Assembly: GCA_050180895.1 (NCBI GenBank)
Contig: JBFXDS010000014.1
Span: forward strand, 1 to 64,000
Reading direction: 5' to 3'
DNA length: 64,000 nucleotides
Source of the DNA: JBGPEQ01 sp050180895
Lineage (GTDB): Bacteria > Pseudomonadota > Alphaproteobacteria > Dongiales > Dongiaceae
Made by a program: the position numbers and the translations under genes. The notes below the pieces were generated by a model, which worked only from the letters and a program-made list of their open reading frames with translations, had not been told where the DNA came from and ran no database searches. This document shows positions 18,300-25,533 of this stretch, piece after piece (the stretch's first letter is position 1; every line of letters begins with the position of its first letter).

Positions 18300-18805
18300 C
18301 AGCGCTCGTCCTGCGGCGGCTGCGCGTAGTCGGGAAAGCCCTCGGGCTGCGGCGGGCCGCGATAGCCGACCGCGGGCCACGACCGCGCATCCGCATAGTA
18401 GTGCGCGAAGGCTTCGTGCCGCGTGCGCCGGAAGGCGCGGGCGGGAAGGGTGTCCGGCGCTGCCGCCTCCGCCGCCGCGACAATGGCCTCGCGCGCGTCC
18501 GCGGCGAGGCCGGCGAACGAGCGGCCGCCGGCAGCCCGGGCGCGGTCATCGAGCCAGCGACAGAACTGCTCGATCAAGCCGGTGTCGCCGATGCCGGCAG
18601 CGACCTGCGCGCGGATACCCAGTCGAAGCGCACCGGGTGCGCTGGCCTCGTCGGGAATCAGCGTGTCGAGGTAGGCATCGAACGTCCGCTCATCGGCCGC
18701 CGCCTCCGCGCGCCGGCCGCGCCAGACGATGCCGGCCAGGCCCGCAAGCCAGGCGAGACCGCCGAACCGCGCCGCCGCCTCGAGAAGTCTCCGTCGCGAT
18801 TGCAT
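18299..18805 (-). CDS. Gluconate 2-dehydrogenase subunit 3-like protein
   Basis: A 168-aa partner subunit of the membrane-bound GMC dehydrogenases. The N-terminus has two or three Arg residues before a hydrophobic stretch (SRRRLLEAAARFGGLAWLAG), a Tat-like signal that would carry the folded complex to the periplasm. The mature part contains FDAYLDTLIPDEASAPGALRLG, the family's DTLIP-D signature, and ends with GYRGPPQPEGFPDY. It overlaps the large-subunit gene by one base. Confidence 0.82.
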   Translation of the reverse strand: MQSRRRLLEAAARFGGLAWLAGLAGIVWRGRRAEAAADERTFDAYLDTLIPDEASAPGALRLGIRAQVAAGIGDTGLIEQFCRWLDDRARAAGGRSFAGLAADAREAIVAAAEAAAPDTLPARAFRRTRHEAFAHYYADARSWPAVGYRGPPQPEGFPDYAQPPQDER

Positions 18806-18919
18806 GCACCAGCCCGCTCGCCGCCGACCGGCGGCCCCCGATCAAAATACGCCGGGACATCGTTATCGCAAGCCGCCTGCGGAGATCGCCCCTACATGAT
18901 CGGGCTGCGGAGCGAGGTT

Positions 18920-20101
18920 CTACGCCACCTTCCTCTGCTGCAGCCAGGTGCGGATGCGCTGGCAGGCGGCGAGGATGTTCTCGGTGCTGTTGGCGTAGGA
19001 GAAGCGGATGTAGCCTTCGCCGAAGCTGCCGAAGCTGGTGCCGGAGATCGTCGCCACGCCGACCTCCTCGAGCAGCGCCAGCTCCAGCTTCTTCGATCCC
19101 AGCCCCGTCTTGGTCACGTTGGGGAAGGCGTAGAAGGCGCCGCTCGGCACCACGCAGGAGAAGCCGGGGATGGCGTTCAGCTCGCGCACGATGAGGCCGC
19201 GCCGCTCGTCGAACGCCCGCATCATCTTGGCGACCTCGTCCTTCGGACCTTCGAGCGCGGCGATGCCCGCCCATTGCGCCGCCGCGTTGACGCAGGAGTG
19301 GCAGTTGATGGCCAGCCGCGTCGCCAGCTCGGCCAGGTCCTTCGGCCACACCGCGTAGCCCATGCGCCAGCCGGTCATGGCGTAGGTCTTGCTCCAGCCG
19401 TCGAGCATGATGACGCGGTCGCGCAGCGACTCGTACTGCAGCAGGCTGGTGTGCTGCCGTCCGCCATAGAGCATCTCGCTGTAGATCTCGTCGGAGAGGA
19501 TGGCCACCTGCGGATGCTTCCCCAGCCCGGCGACGAGCTTCTCGATCTCGGCCTTGGCCGAGGTGCCGCCGGTCGGGTTGGCCGGGCTGTTCAGGATGAT
19601 GAGCCGCGTCCTCGGCGTGATCAGCCCCAGCGCCGCCTCGGCGCTGAAGCCGAAGCCGTCCTTCTCCAGCAGCGGCAGCGGCACCGGCGTGGCGCCGGTG
19701 AACTTGATGGCGGACTCGTAGATCGGGAAGCCGGGGTTGGGGTAGATGATCTCGGCGCCGGCCTCGCCGAACATCAGCATGGCGAAGAACATCGTCACCT
19801 TGCCGCCGGGCACCACCACCACCTGGTCCGGATGCACGGCCACCTGGTGCCGCCGCCGCAGGTCGGCCGCCACAGCCTCGCGCAGCGGCAGGATGCCGTT
19901 GGCCGGCGTATAGCCGTGGTGCCCGTCCTTCAGCGCCTTGATCGCGGCGTCGACGATATGCTCGGGCGTGCGGAAATCCGGCTGGCCGATGCCGAGATTG
20001 ATGATCGGGCGGCCCTGCGCCTCCAGCGCCTTGGCCCGCGCCAGCACCTCGAACGCCGATTCCGTCCCCAGCCTGTTCATGCCGGCCGCCAGCTGCACCA
20101 T
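18920..20101 (-). CDS. Class I/II PLP-dependent aminotransferase
   Basis: A 393-aa fold-type I aminotransferase of the aspartate/aromatic aminotransferase group. Visible features are INLGIGQPDFRTPEHI, GYTPANGILPLREAVA, the Asn/Pro motif NSPANPTGG, the Asp/Tyr pair in LSDEIYSEM, the PLP-binding Lys in GWSKTYAMTGWRMGY and the substrate-carboxylate Arg in GYIRFSYA. The exact amino acid substrate cannot be read from the sequence; aspartate or a related dicarboxylate is only a possibility. It diverges from the YqhA-family gene. Confidence 0.88.
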   Translation of the reverse strand: MVQLAAGMNRLGTESAFEVLARAKALEAQGRPIINLGIGQPDFRTPEHIVDAAIKALKDGHHGYTPANGILPLREAVAADLRRRHQVAVHPDQVVVVPGGKVTMFFAMLMFGEAGAEIIYPNPGFPIYESAIKFTGATPVPLPLLEKDGFGFSAEAALGLITPRTRLIILNSPANPTGGTSAKAEIEKLVAGLGKHPQVAILSDEIYSEMLYGGRQHTSLLQYESLRDRVIMLDGWSKTYAMTGWRMGYAVWPKDLAELATRLAINCHSCVNAAAQWAGIAALEGPKDEVAKMMRAFDERRGLIVRELNAIPGFSCVVPSGAFYAFPNVTKTGLGSKKLELALLEEVGVATISGTSFGSFGEGYIRFSYANSTENILAACQRIRTWLQQRKVA

Positions 20102-20269
20102 CGTCTCCGCTCCCTCGATCTATCGCGCCGTTCGCGCCGATCCTAGGAAACAGCTTACCCCGCCGGTTCCCCGCGGGCGACCGTGGACATTCCGGGCGCG
20201 ACAACATCGCCGCACCCGGCCGCTTCGATGACAGTGGACAGGCCCGATTTTCTCCCCATCTTTGGCGCC

Positions 20270-20830
20270 ATGACCCCCGACGATCCGTCCCCCGCCGGCC
20301 CTCCTCGTCCCGCCGGCCGCGCGCCGCTTGCCATGAAGCAGCTGGAGCTGCTGGTCGAGCGCATCATCCTGGCCAGCCGCTGGCTGCTCGTCGTCTTCTA
20401 TCTCGGCCTGGCCGCCGCGCTCGCCGTCTACGCCGTCTCCTTCGCGGTCAAGTTCGGCAAGATCGCCCTCGGCGCCCTGACGATGGACGAGGCCGAGATG
20501 ATCCTGGCCATGCTCAGCCTGATCGACGCCGCGCTTGTCGCCAGCCTTGTCGTCATGGTGATGATCTCCTCCTACGAGAACTTCGTCAGCCGGTTCGACG
20601 AGGCCGCGCAGGATCTGAGCTGGCTCGGCAAGATGGATTCGGGCAGCCTCAAGATCAAGGTCGCCTCGGCCATCGTCGCCATCTCCTCGATCCATCTGCT
20701 GCAGGTGTTCATGAACGCCCAGCAGTACGAGAACAGCAAGATCATGTGGCTGACCTTCATGCACCTCGCCTTCATCGCCTCCGCCGTGTTCCTCGGCCTC
20801 CTCGACCGCATCACTGCGAAGAAGATCTAG
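20270..20830 (+). CDS. UPF0114/YqhA family membrane protein
   Basis: Inner membrane protein of about 186 aa with three to four transmembrane helices and the UPF0114 signature: LVERIILASRWLLVVFYLGL, then ALVASLVVMVMISSYENFVS and KIKVASAIVAISSIHLLQVF. The biochemical role of the family is not established. The start is uncertain. ATG 20270 gives a Pro-rich 21-residue extension; ATG 20333 (MKQLELLVERI) matches the usual family start; GTG 20183 is also in frame. Confidence 0.82.
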   Translation: MTPDDPSPAGPPRPAGRAPLAMKQLELLVERIILASRWLLVVFYLGLAAALAVYAVSFAVKFGKIALGALTMDEAEMILAMLSLIDAALVASLVVMVMISSYENFVSRFDEAAQDLSWLGKMDSGSLKIKVASAIVAISSIHLLQVFMNAQQYENSKIMWLTFMHLAFIASAVFLGLLDRITAKKI

Positions 20831-20889
20831 CGATCGCCGCCTGCTCTTGCCGCCAACTCCTGGCGATGAGGCTTTCCTTTGTCGGCGGG

Positions 20890-21582
20890 CTAAGACGCGG
20901 CGCCTCGCGCCAATGCCAACCAATCCGTCTCCGCGATCGATTTGAAGCCGAGGCCCTCGATGCCGGCGCTCTCGCAGGCCTTGCGAAATCGATCGGACAC
21001 GAAGTGCACCTGATGCATGAGATGCTTGCCCTGCCACAGGTGCCTGTCGGCAACCTTCTCCGGATCGATGACGAAGCGGCCCGGCGGCGCCGACGTGTCT
21101 TCGCGGCTGGGATCCTCCCACCAGCTCCATCCCCGTGCCGGATTGGATTTCATGACAAAGCTGGTGCGCTCCCGGTCGGCCGTGTCCAGCCTCTGCGTCG
21201 GGATCACGATCCAGCGGTCTTCGGCCGGCGAGCCGTCCTTCCATGTCATGGCCACGGGATGCATTTGATGCCGGCCGGACTCCAACGCCTCGACGATATC
21301 GCGGAGTCTGCGCGTCGCGAGAAATTGCGGCGCCGGTTCCAGCACGTCGGGCAGGGGGCGCGCACGGGGCTTGCAGCGAAAGCGGATGCGGTCCGGCAGC
21401 GTCGTCGGGTCTATCCGTATCCCTCGAGACATCGACGTGCCTTGAAAGCCGGCGCCCCCGTCGAACGTGCCCTCCGCGTAGCGCAGGCGGGAATACCAGT
21501 TGCCGATCCGCCGATCATCGTGGTCGACGACGTCCAGCACCACGTGCGGATTGATCCCCTGCACATACATGTAGTGTATCAC
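20890..21582 (-). CDS. Imm11/DUF1629-like immunity protein, orphan
   Basis: A 230-aa protein resembling the Imm11 (DUF1629) immunity family of polymorphic toxin systems. LPDVLEPAPQFLATRRLRDI followed by HQMHPVAM, and the C-terminal FVIDPEKVADRHLWQGKH with VHFVSDRFRKACESAGIEGL, follow the family pattern. Such proteins bind and neutralise a secreted toxin. No toxin gene is adjacent, so it may protect against toxins of other cells or be a remnant. The start is uncertain: GTG 21582 has AAGGACAG upstream; ATG 21570 and ATG 21615 are alternatives. Confidence 0.6.
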   Translation of the reverse strand: MIHYMYVQGINPHVVLDVVDHDDRRIGNWYSRLRYAEGTFDGGAGFQGTSMSRGIRIDPTTLPDRIRFRCKPRARPLPDVLEPAPQFLATRRLRDIVEALESGRHQMHPVAMTWKDGSPAEDRWIVIPTQRLDTADRERTSFVMKSNPARGWSWWEDPSREDTSAPPGRFVIDPEKVADRHLWQGKHLMHQVHFVSDRFRKACESAGIEGLGFKSIAETDWLALARGAAS

Positions 21583-21768
21583 GATACCTGTCCTTCGCCC
21601 CTCGATGCGCAGCATCCTAGGTCGTTGGAGTTAACCGTTCGAAAACTTTGCAGATGGACCTGTCGATCTGCGCCCCGCTCGTTCGACCACTGGGTGAGAC
21701 AGCCAGCCTCGGCCGGTGCGCCGTCGCCCGGAGCAGCCCGCCGCCAACTATATAGAGGAGGATCAGAC

Positions 21769-22230
21769 ATGCCTGCGACTGCCAAGAACGGCCATACCAT
21801 CCGGCTTCACCGCGTGCTGCGCGCGACGCCGGAGCGGGTCTACAAAGCGTTCCTCGATGCGGACGCCAAGGCCAAGTGGCTGCCGCCGAACGGGTTTACC
21901 GGCAAGGTCCACCACCTGGATGCGAGGGTAGGGGGCACCTACAGGATGTCGTTCACGAACTTCACGACCGGCAAGAGCCACGACTTCGGGGGCGAATACC
22001 TCGAACTTAAGCCGCACGAGCTCCTTCGGTATACCGACAGGTTCGACGACCCGAACCTGCCGGGAGAGATCCAGGTGACGGTCACCCTGAAAAAGGTGTC
22101 CTGCGGCACGGAGCTGACCATCGTGCAGGACGGCGTTCCCACCGTCATCCCGGCCGAGGCCTGCTATCTGGGCTGGCAGGAATCGCTGGTGCAGCTCGCA
22201 AAGCTCGTCGAGCTCGAGATTCCCGACTAA
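21769..22230 (+). CDS. SRPBCC/AHSA1-like domain protein
   Basis: A 153-aa protein of the START-like fold related to the activator of Hsp90 ATPase C-terminal domain. RVLRATPERVYKAFLDADAK near the N-terminus, GGTYRMSFTNF and GGEYLELKPHELLRYTDRF in the middle, and GWQESLVQLAKLVE at the end are all typical. Members bind hydrophobic ligands or act as co-chaperones; the ligand here is unknown. A strong ribosome binding site (GAGGAGG) precedes the ATG. Confidence 0.85.
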   Translation: MPATAKNGHTIRLHRVLRATPERVYKAFLDADAKAKWLPPNGFTGKVHHLDARVGGTYRMSFTNFTTGKSHDFGGEYLELKPHELLRYTDRFDDPNLPGEIQVTVTLKKVSCGTELTIVQDGVPTVIPAEACYLGWQESLVQLAKLVELEIPD

Positions 22231-22312
22231 GGGGCGGCGCTCGCTCGGCCGCCCGCGCCATTTTGAGTCGACGGTGCGGAAAGGCCGACCAGGTCTCCTT
22301 TCGAGAGCGGCC

Positions 22313-22576
22313 ATGTCCACCGCAACCATCACCAGCAAAGGCCAGACCACCATTCCCAAGGACATACGGGAGAAGTTTGGGCTCAAGCCTGGAGATCGTA
22401 TTCACTTCGTGACGTTGCCGGATGGAACCGTCCGGCTGACGGCACAGAACCTCCCGATCGCGGCCCTCAAAGGCATGCTGCCGAAACCGAAGCGGGCGGT
22501 GACGGTCAAGGAGATGAATGAGGCCATCGGGCAAGCGGCGGCCGAAAAGCATCGGCGCGCCAGTGGCCGGCGTTGA
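22313..22576 (+). CDS. AbrB/SpoVT-type antitoxin
   Basis: An 87-aa DNA-binding antitoxin. The swapped-hairpin AbrB domain fills the first 47 residues (TITSKGQTTIPKDIREKFG, then LKPGDRIHFVTLPDG), followed by a basic helical tail that would bind the PIN toxin. The ATG at 22313 starts directly at the domain. It overlaps the toxin gene by four bases, and the complex probably autoregulates this promoter. Confidence 0.87.
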   Translation: MSTATITSKGQTTIPKDIREKFGLKPGDRIHFVTLPDGTVRLTAQNLPIAALKGMLPKPKRAVTVKEMNEAIGQAAAEKHRRASGRR

Positions 22577-22965
22577 TCGCCATTGATACGAACGTCATCG
22601 CGCGATACCTCGTCCGCGATGATCCTGCGCAGGCGGCGGCGGCCGACCGTATCCTGGACGCGCGATCCGCCGCGGATCCCGCCTTTGTAGCCCGCATCGT
22701 CCTGGTCGAACTCGTCTGGGTGCTGCGGCGGGCCTACAAGTACGATCACGGCACCGTTGGCGACGTGGTCGAGCGTATCCTGGGAACGAGCGCGCTTCTG
22801 GTCGAGGACCGTGACGCGGCCACCGCCGCGCTAGCCGCCTATCGGACGAGTACCGCGGACTACGCCGATTGTCTCCTGGGTCTGCTCAACCGGGGCTTCG
22901 GCTGCACGACAACGGTGACCTTGGACGGCGATGCTGCGACTCTCCCTGGGTTCCGCCTCCTCTGA
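22573..22965 (+). CDS. PIN-domain toxin, VapC family
   Basis: A 130-aa PIN-domain ribonuclease toxin. The acidic metal ligands are visible: Asp in IAIDTNVIARYL, Glu in VLVELVWVL and Asp in TADYADCLL, with DGDA near the C-terminus. It probably cleaves a specific RNA unless bound by the upstream AbrB-type antitoxin. It starts at TTG within TTGA, overlapping the antitoxin stop codon by four bases, so toxin translation is likely coupled and kept low. The next ATG in frame is too far downstream to retain the first Asp. Confidence 0.87.
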   Translation: MIAIDTNVIARYLVRDDPAQAAAADRILDARSAADPAFVARIVLVELVWVLRRAYKYDHGTVGDVVERILGTSALLVEDRDAATAALAAYRTSTADYADCLLGLLNRGFGCTTTVTLDGDAATLPGFRLL

Positions 22966-23077
22966 GTCGCCGGCCGCCCGGAAGCAGATCGTTCCCTTGA
23001 CGGATTTCGATGGGGGGTGTTCGCCTGATGTTTTCGCGTGCAGCCATTTTTGCGTAAACGCCACCCGCGCCGGCCGC

Positions 23078-23107
23078 TTGACGCCGCGCCCCGCTTCGCC
23101 CTACACC
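23078..23107 (+). promoter_or_regulatory. Promoter of tRNA-His
   Basis: TTGACG (23078-23083) and TACACC (23102-23107) are separated by 18 bp, and the -10 box ends 12 bp before the tRNA. The tRNA-Asp promoter has the same -35 core, spacer length and -10 hexamer. Confidence 0.55.
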
Positions 23108-23119
23108 CACGCCTCTTGC

Positions 23120-23197
23120 GGCGACCGTAGCTCAATTGGTTAGAGCACCGGGTTGTGGTCCCGGGGGTTGGGGGTTCGAGTCCCCTCGGTCGCCCCA
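23120..23197 (+). tRNA. tRNA-His(GTG)
   Basis: Full cloverleaf with anticodon GTG in the loop TTGTGGT. An extra 5' G is present opposite the discriminator C, the hallmark of tRNA-His, and CCA is encoded. The acceptor stem GCGACCG pairs with CGGTCGC. The TPsiC arm contains GGTTCGAGTCC. Confidence 0.96.
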
Positions 23198-23211
23198 GTT
23201 TCGCGAAGGCA

Positions 23212-23640
23212 GTGCGCGCCCGGGGCCGTGCCTCCTTGGATCACGACGCCGTCCTCTTCGCCAACGAGGCCTTCTACCGCGCCTTCGCCACGCGCGACCT
23301 CCAGGCCATGGACGAGATCTGGGCGCGCCATTGCCCGGTCGCCTGCATCCACCCGGGCTGGGGACCGCTGAACGGCCGCGAGGCGGTGATGCGCAGTTGG
23401 GCGGGCATCCTCGCCAATCGGGATTCGCCGGCCGTGGTCTGCCAGGCCCCCCGCGCCGTCATCTTCGGCGATACGGCGATGGTCGTCTGCTTCGAGGCGG
23501 TGCCCGGCGGCTTCCTCATCGCCACCAACCTATTCGTGCGCCACGGCCATCTGTGGAAGCTGGTCCACCACCAGGCCGGCCCGACCAATGCCGAGCCGGA
23601 AGCGGAGCCGGCCGGCGAGGGGCCGCAGCGGCCGAACTGA
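23212..23640 (+). CDS. SnoaL-like/NTF2-fold domain protein
   Basis: Small soluble protein of about 142 aa with a SnoaL_3-like NTF2 fold. LFANEAFYRAFATRDLQAMD is followed by WARHCPVACIHPGWGPLNGR and GRE..M.SW. The fold is completed by FLIATNLFVRHGHLWKLVHH. No enzymatic activity can be assigned. The start is GTG 23212 or TTG 23236; both fall just behind the tRNA-His gene, so the gene could be read from the tRNA promoter. The C-terminal 15 residues are Glu/Pro-rich and probably disordered. Confidence 0.72.
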   Translation: MRARGRASLDHDAVLFANEAFYRAFATRDLQAMDEIWARHCPVACIHPGWGPLNGREAVMRSWAGILANRDSPAVVCQAPRAVIFGDTAMVVCFEAVPGGFLIATNLFVRHGHLWKLVHHQAGPTNAEPEAEPAGEGPQRPN

Positions 23641-23748
23641 TCCGCCGCCGCGACGGGCGGGCCGTATTCCGGCGCTGGATTGCCGGCCGCATCGTCTATA
23701 ATCGCGACGATTCGCGGGAGCGCGCCGGTTCAGGCGCAGGAGTGCCGA

Positions 23749-25530
23749 ATGCTCATGCTGTTCAAACGGACCTTGGCTGTCGCAGCCTTCCTGTCGGTCT
23801 TGCAGTCGTCGCCTGCCGTCGCCGACTATGCGGCCGGCCTCAAGGCCTATGACGGCGGCGACTTCGCCGAAGCGCTCGAGGTATGGCTGCCGCTGGCCAA
23901 GGAGGGCGATGCCAAGGCGCAGCATGGTGTCGCGCTGCTCTACGAAACCGGTCGCGGCGTGCCGGCGAAGGACGACGTGGAGGCGGCCAAGTGGTACGCC
24001 GCGGCGGCGCTGCAGGGCGTCGCCGAGTCGCAGGCGAATCTGGCGCTGATGTTCGCAGAGGGACGCGGCGTCGGCCAGGACTACGGCCGCGCCGCCGAGC
24101 TGTGGCAGCAGGCGGCGGCCAAGGGCAACACCGTCGCTCATTACAATCTCGGCCTGCTCTATCTCAACGGCTACGGGGTCGCCAAGGACGAGGCCGCGGC
24201 GGCGACTTGGTTCGAGAAGGCGGCGGAGATGAAAGTCGTGGATGCGCAGTACGCCATCGCCCGCCTCTACCGCACCGGCCAGGGCGTGCCCAAGGACCTC
24301 GCCAAGGCCCGCTCCTGGTATCAGCAGGCAGCCCGTGCCGGCCATGGCCTCGCGGCGGATGAACTGGCCGCGCTCGAGGCCGAGCAGCCGGCTGTCGCGG
24401 CGGCCGAGCCGGCCGAGCCCGAGGCTTCGCAGCCTCCCGCGATTCCGGAGTATCAGCCGCCGCCCGCACCCGACGTCGCTGCCGCCGCGCCGCCGGCCGC
24501 ACCTCCGGCCGCGGCGACGGAAGCTGAATCACCGGCCGCCGCGGCCGCTGAACCCGTGATCGCACCGGCGCCGGAGACGCCCGCAACCGTCGCCGCTGCC
24601 GAACCGCTGCCGGAACCGGCGGCAACCGCCGCCCCAGCCGCGTCCGCTGAAGCCGTGCCGACGCCGGAGCCGGAGACGCCGCCGGCCGCTGCCGAGCCGC
24701 TGCCGGAACCGGCGGCGCCCGTCGCCCCGGCCGCGCCCGCCGAACTTGCGGCCGTGCCGACGCCCGAGCCGGAGATCCCGTCGACCGTTGCCGCTGCCGA
24801 ACCGCCATCGGAACCGGCGGCGCCCGTCGCCCCGGCCGCATCCGCCGAACCTGAGGCCGTGGCGACGCCGGAGGCACCATCGACCGTCGCCGCCGAACCG
24901 TCCGTGGAACCCGAGGCGCCCGCGGCCCCCGCGCCGCCGCAAACCGACGCGACGACGGACTCGCCGGAACCTGAGGCGTTGACCGAGCCGGACGAGCCTG
25001 ATCTGGCCGGTCCCGGCCCGCCCGACGACGCCATCGCCGATCAGCCTGCTGCATCCGCGCAGACGCTGATCGATGTCGCACCGCAGACGCCGAACGTCGA
25101 ACCGCCGGCGCCGCCGGATGCATCACCCGAGTCGCAGCCAGGAGCGATCGCCGCGTCTCCGCCGCCGGATGCGTCGAGTGGTGAAGCGCAACCGGGAGCC
25201 ATCGCCGCGGCGCCGGCGACAACCGAAGCGCCGGCCGCATCCGCGCCGGCCGAGACCCAGGTCGCGGCCGCGCCGGCGGTGCATGTCTGGCTGTCATCGC
25301 AGAAGACGCGCGAGCAGGCGGAACTCGGCTGGCAGGAACTGAAAGGCGCCTATCCCGACCTGCTCGGCAATCTCCAGCTCACCGTCCGCGAGGTCGATCT
25401 CGGCGCCGAGAAGGGCGTCTGGTACCGCGTCTATGCCGGGCCGATGGCCGACCGGAAAGAGGCAAAGGCGCTGTGCGACCGGATCAAGGCGCAGCCGCCC
25501 AACAGCGATTGCCTCGTCGCCGCCGATTGA
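23749..25530 (+). CDS. Sel1-repeat and SPOR-domain envelope protein
   Basis: A 593-aa exported protein. A signal peptide (LFKRTLAVAAFLSVLQSSPA, cleaved near VADYA) is followed by four Sel1 repeats at about residues 30-200 with the usual Y.TG.GV.KD..KA..WY pattern. A low-complexity Ala/Pro/Glu linker of about 300 residues follows. A C-terminal SPOR domain at about 505-590 (VHVWLSSQKTREQAELGWQE, then WYRVYAGPMADRKEAKALCD) would bind denuded septal peptidoglycan. The long linker could let the SPOR domain reach the wall. A role in division or wall remodelling is inferred. A TATAAT box at 23697-23702 lacks a good -35 partner. The next gene starts 3 bp after the stop. Confidence 0.8.
   Translation: MLMLFKRTLAVAAFLSVLQSSPAVADYAAGLKAYDGGDFAEALEVWLPLAKEGDAKAQHGVALLYETGRGVPAKDDVEAAKWYAAAALQGVAESQANLALMFAEGRGVGQDYGRAAELWQQAAAKGNTVAHYNLGLLYLNGYGVAKDEAAAATWFEKAAEMKVVDAQYAIARLYRTGQGVPKDLAKARSWYQQAARAGHGLAADELAALEAEQPAVAAAEPAEPEASQPPAIPEYQPPPAPDVAAAAPPAAPPAAATEAESPAAAAAEPVIAPAPETPATVAAAEPLPEPAATAAPAASAEAVPTPEPETPPAAAEPLPEPAAPVAPAAPAELAAVPTPEPEIPSTVAAAEPPSEPAAPVAPAASAEPEAVATPEAPSTVAAEPSVEPEAPAAPAPPQTDATTDSPEPEALTEPDEPDLAGPGPPDDAIADQPAASAQTLIDVAPQTPNVEPPAPPDASPESQPGAIAASPPPDASSGEAQPGAIAAAPATTEAPAASAPAETQVAAAPAVHVWLSSQKTREQAELGWQELKGAYPDLLGNLQLTVREVDLGAEKGVWYRVYAGPMADRKEAKALCDRIKAQPPNSDCLVAAD
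24592..24930 (+). repeat. Degenerate tandem repeats inside the SPOR-protein linker
   Basis: About three and a half copies of a roughly 100-bp unit encoding EPLPEPAAPVAPAA and VPTPEPE-like peptides, starting near 24592, 24688, 24790 and 24889. Divergence between copies is mostly synonymous or between Ala, Pro and Glu. The array probably varies in length between strains. Confidence 0.65.
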
Positions 25531-25533
25531 CGG

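Noticed and set aside
24592..24930. Possible CRISPR-like array
   Set aside because: The repeats are in-frame coding repeats of Ala/Pro/Glu units without unique spacers.
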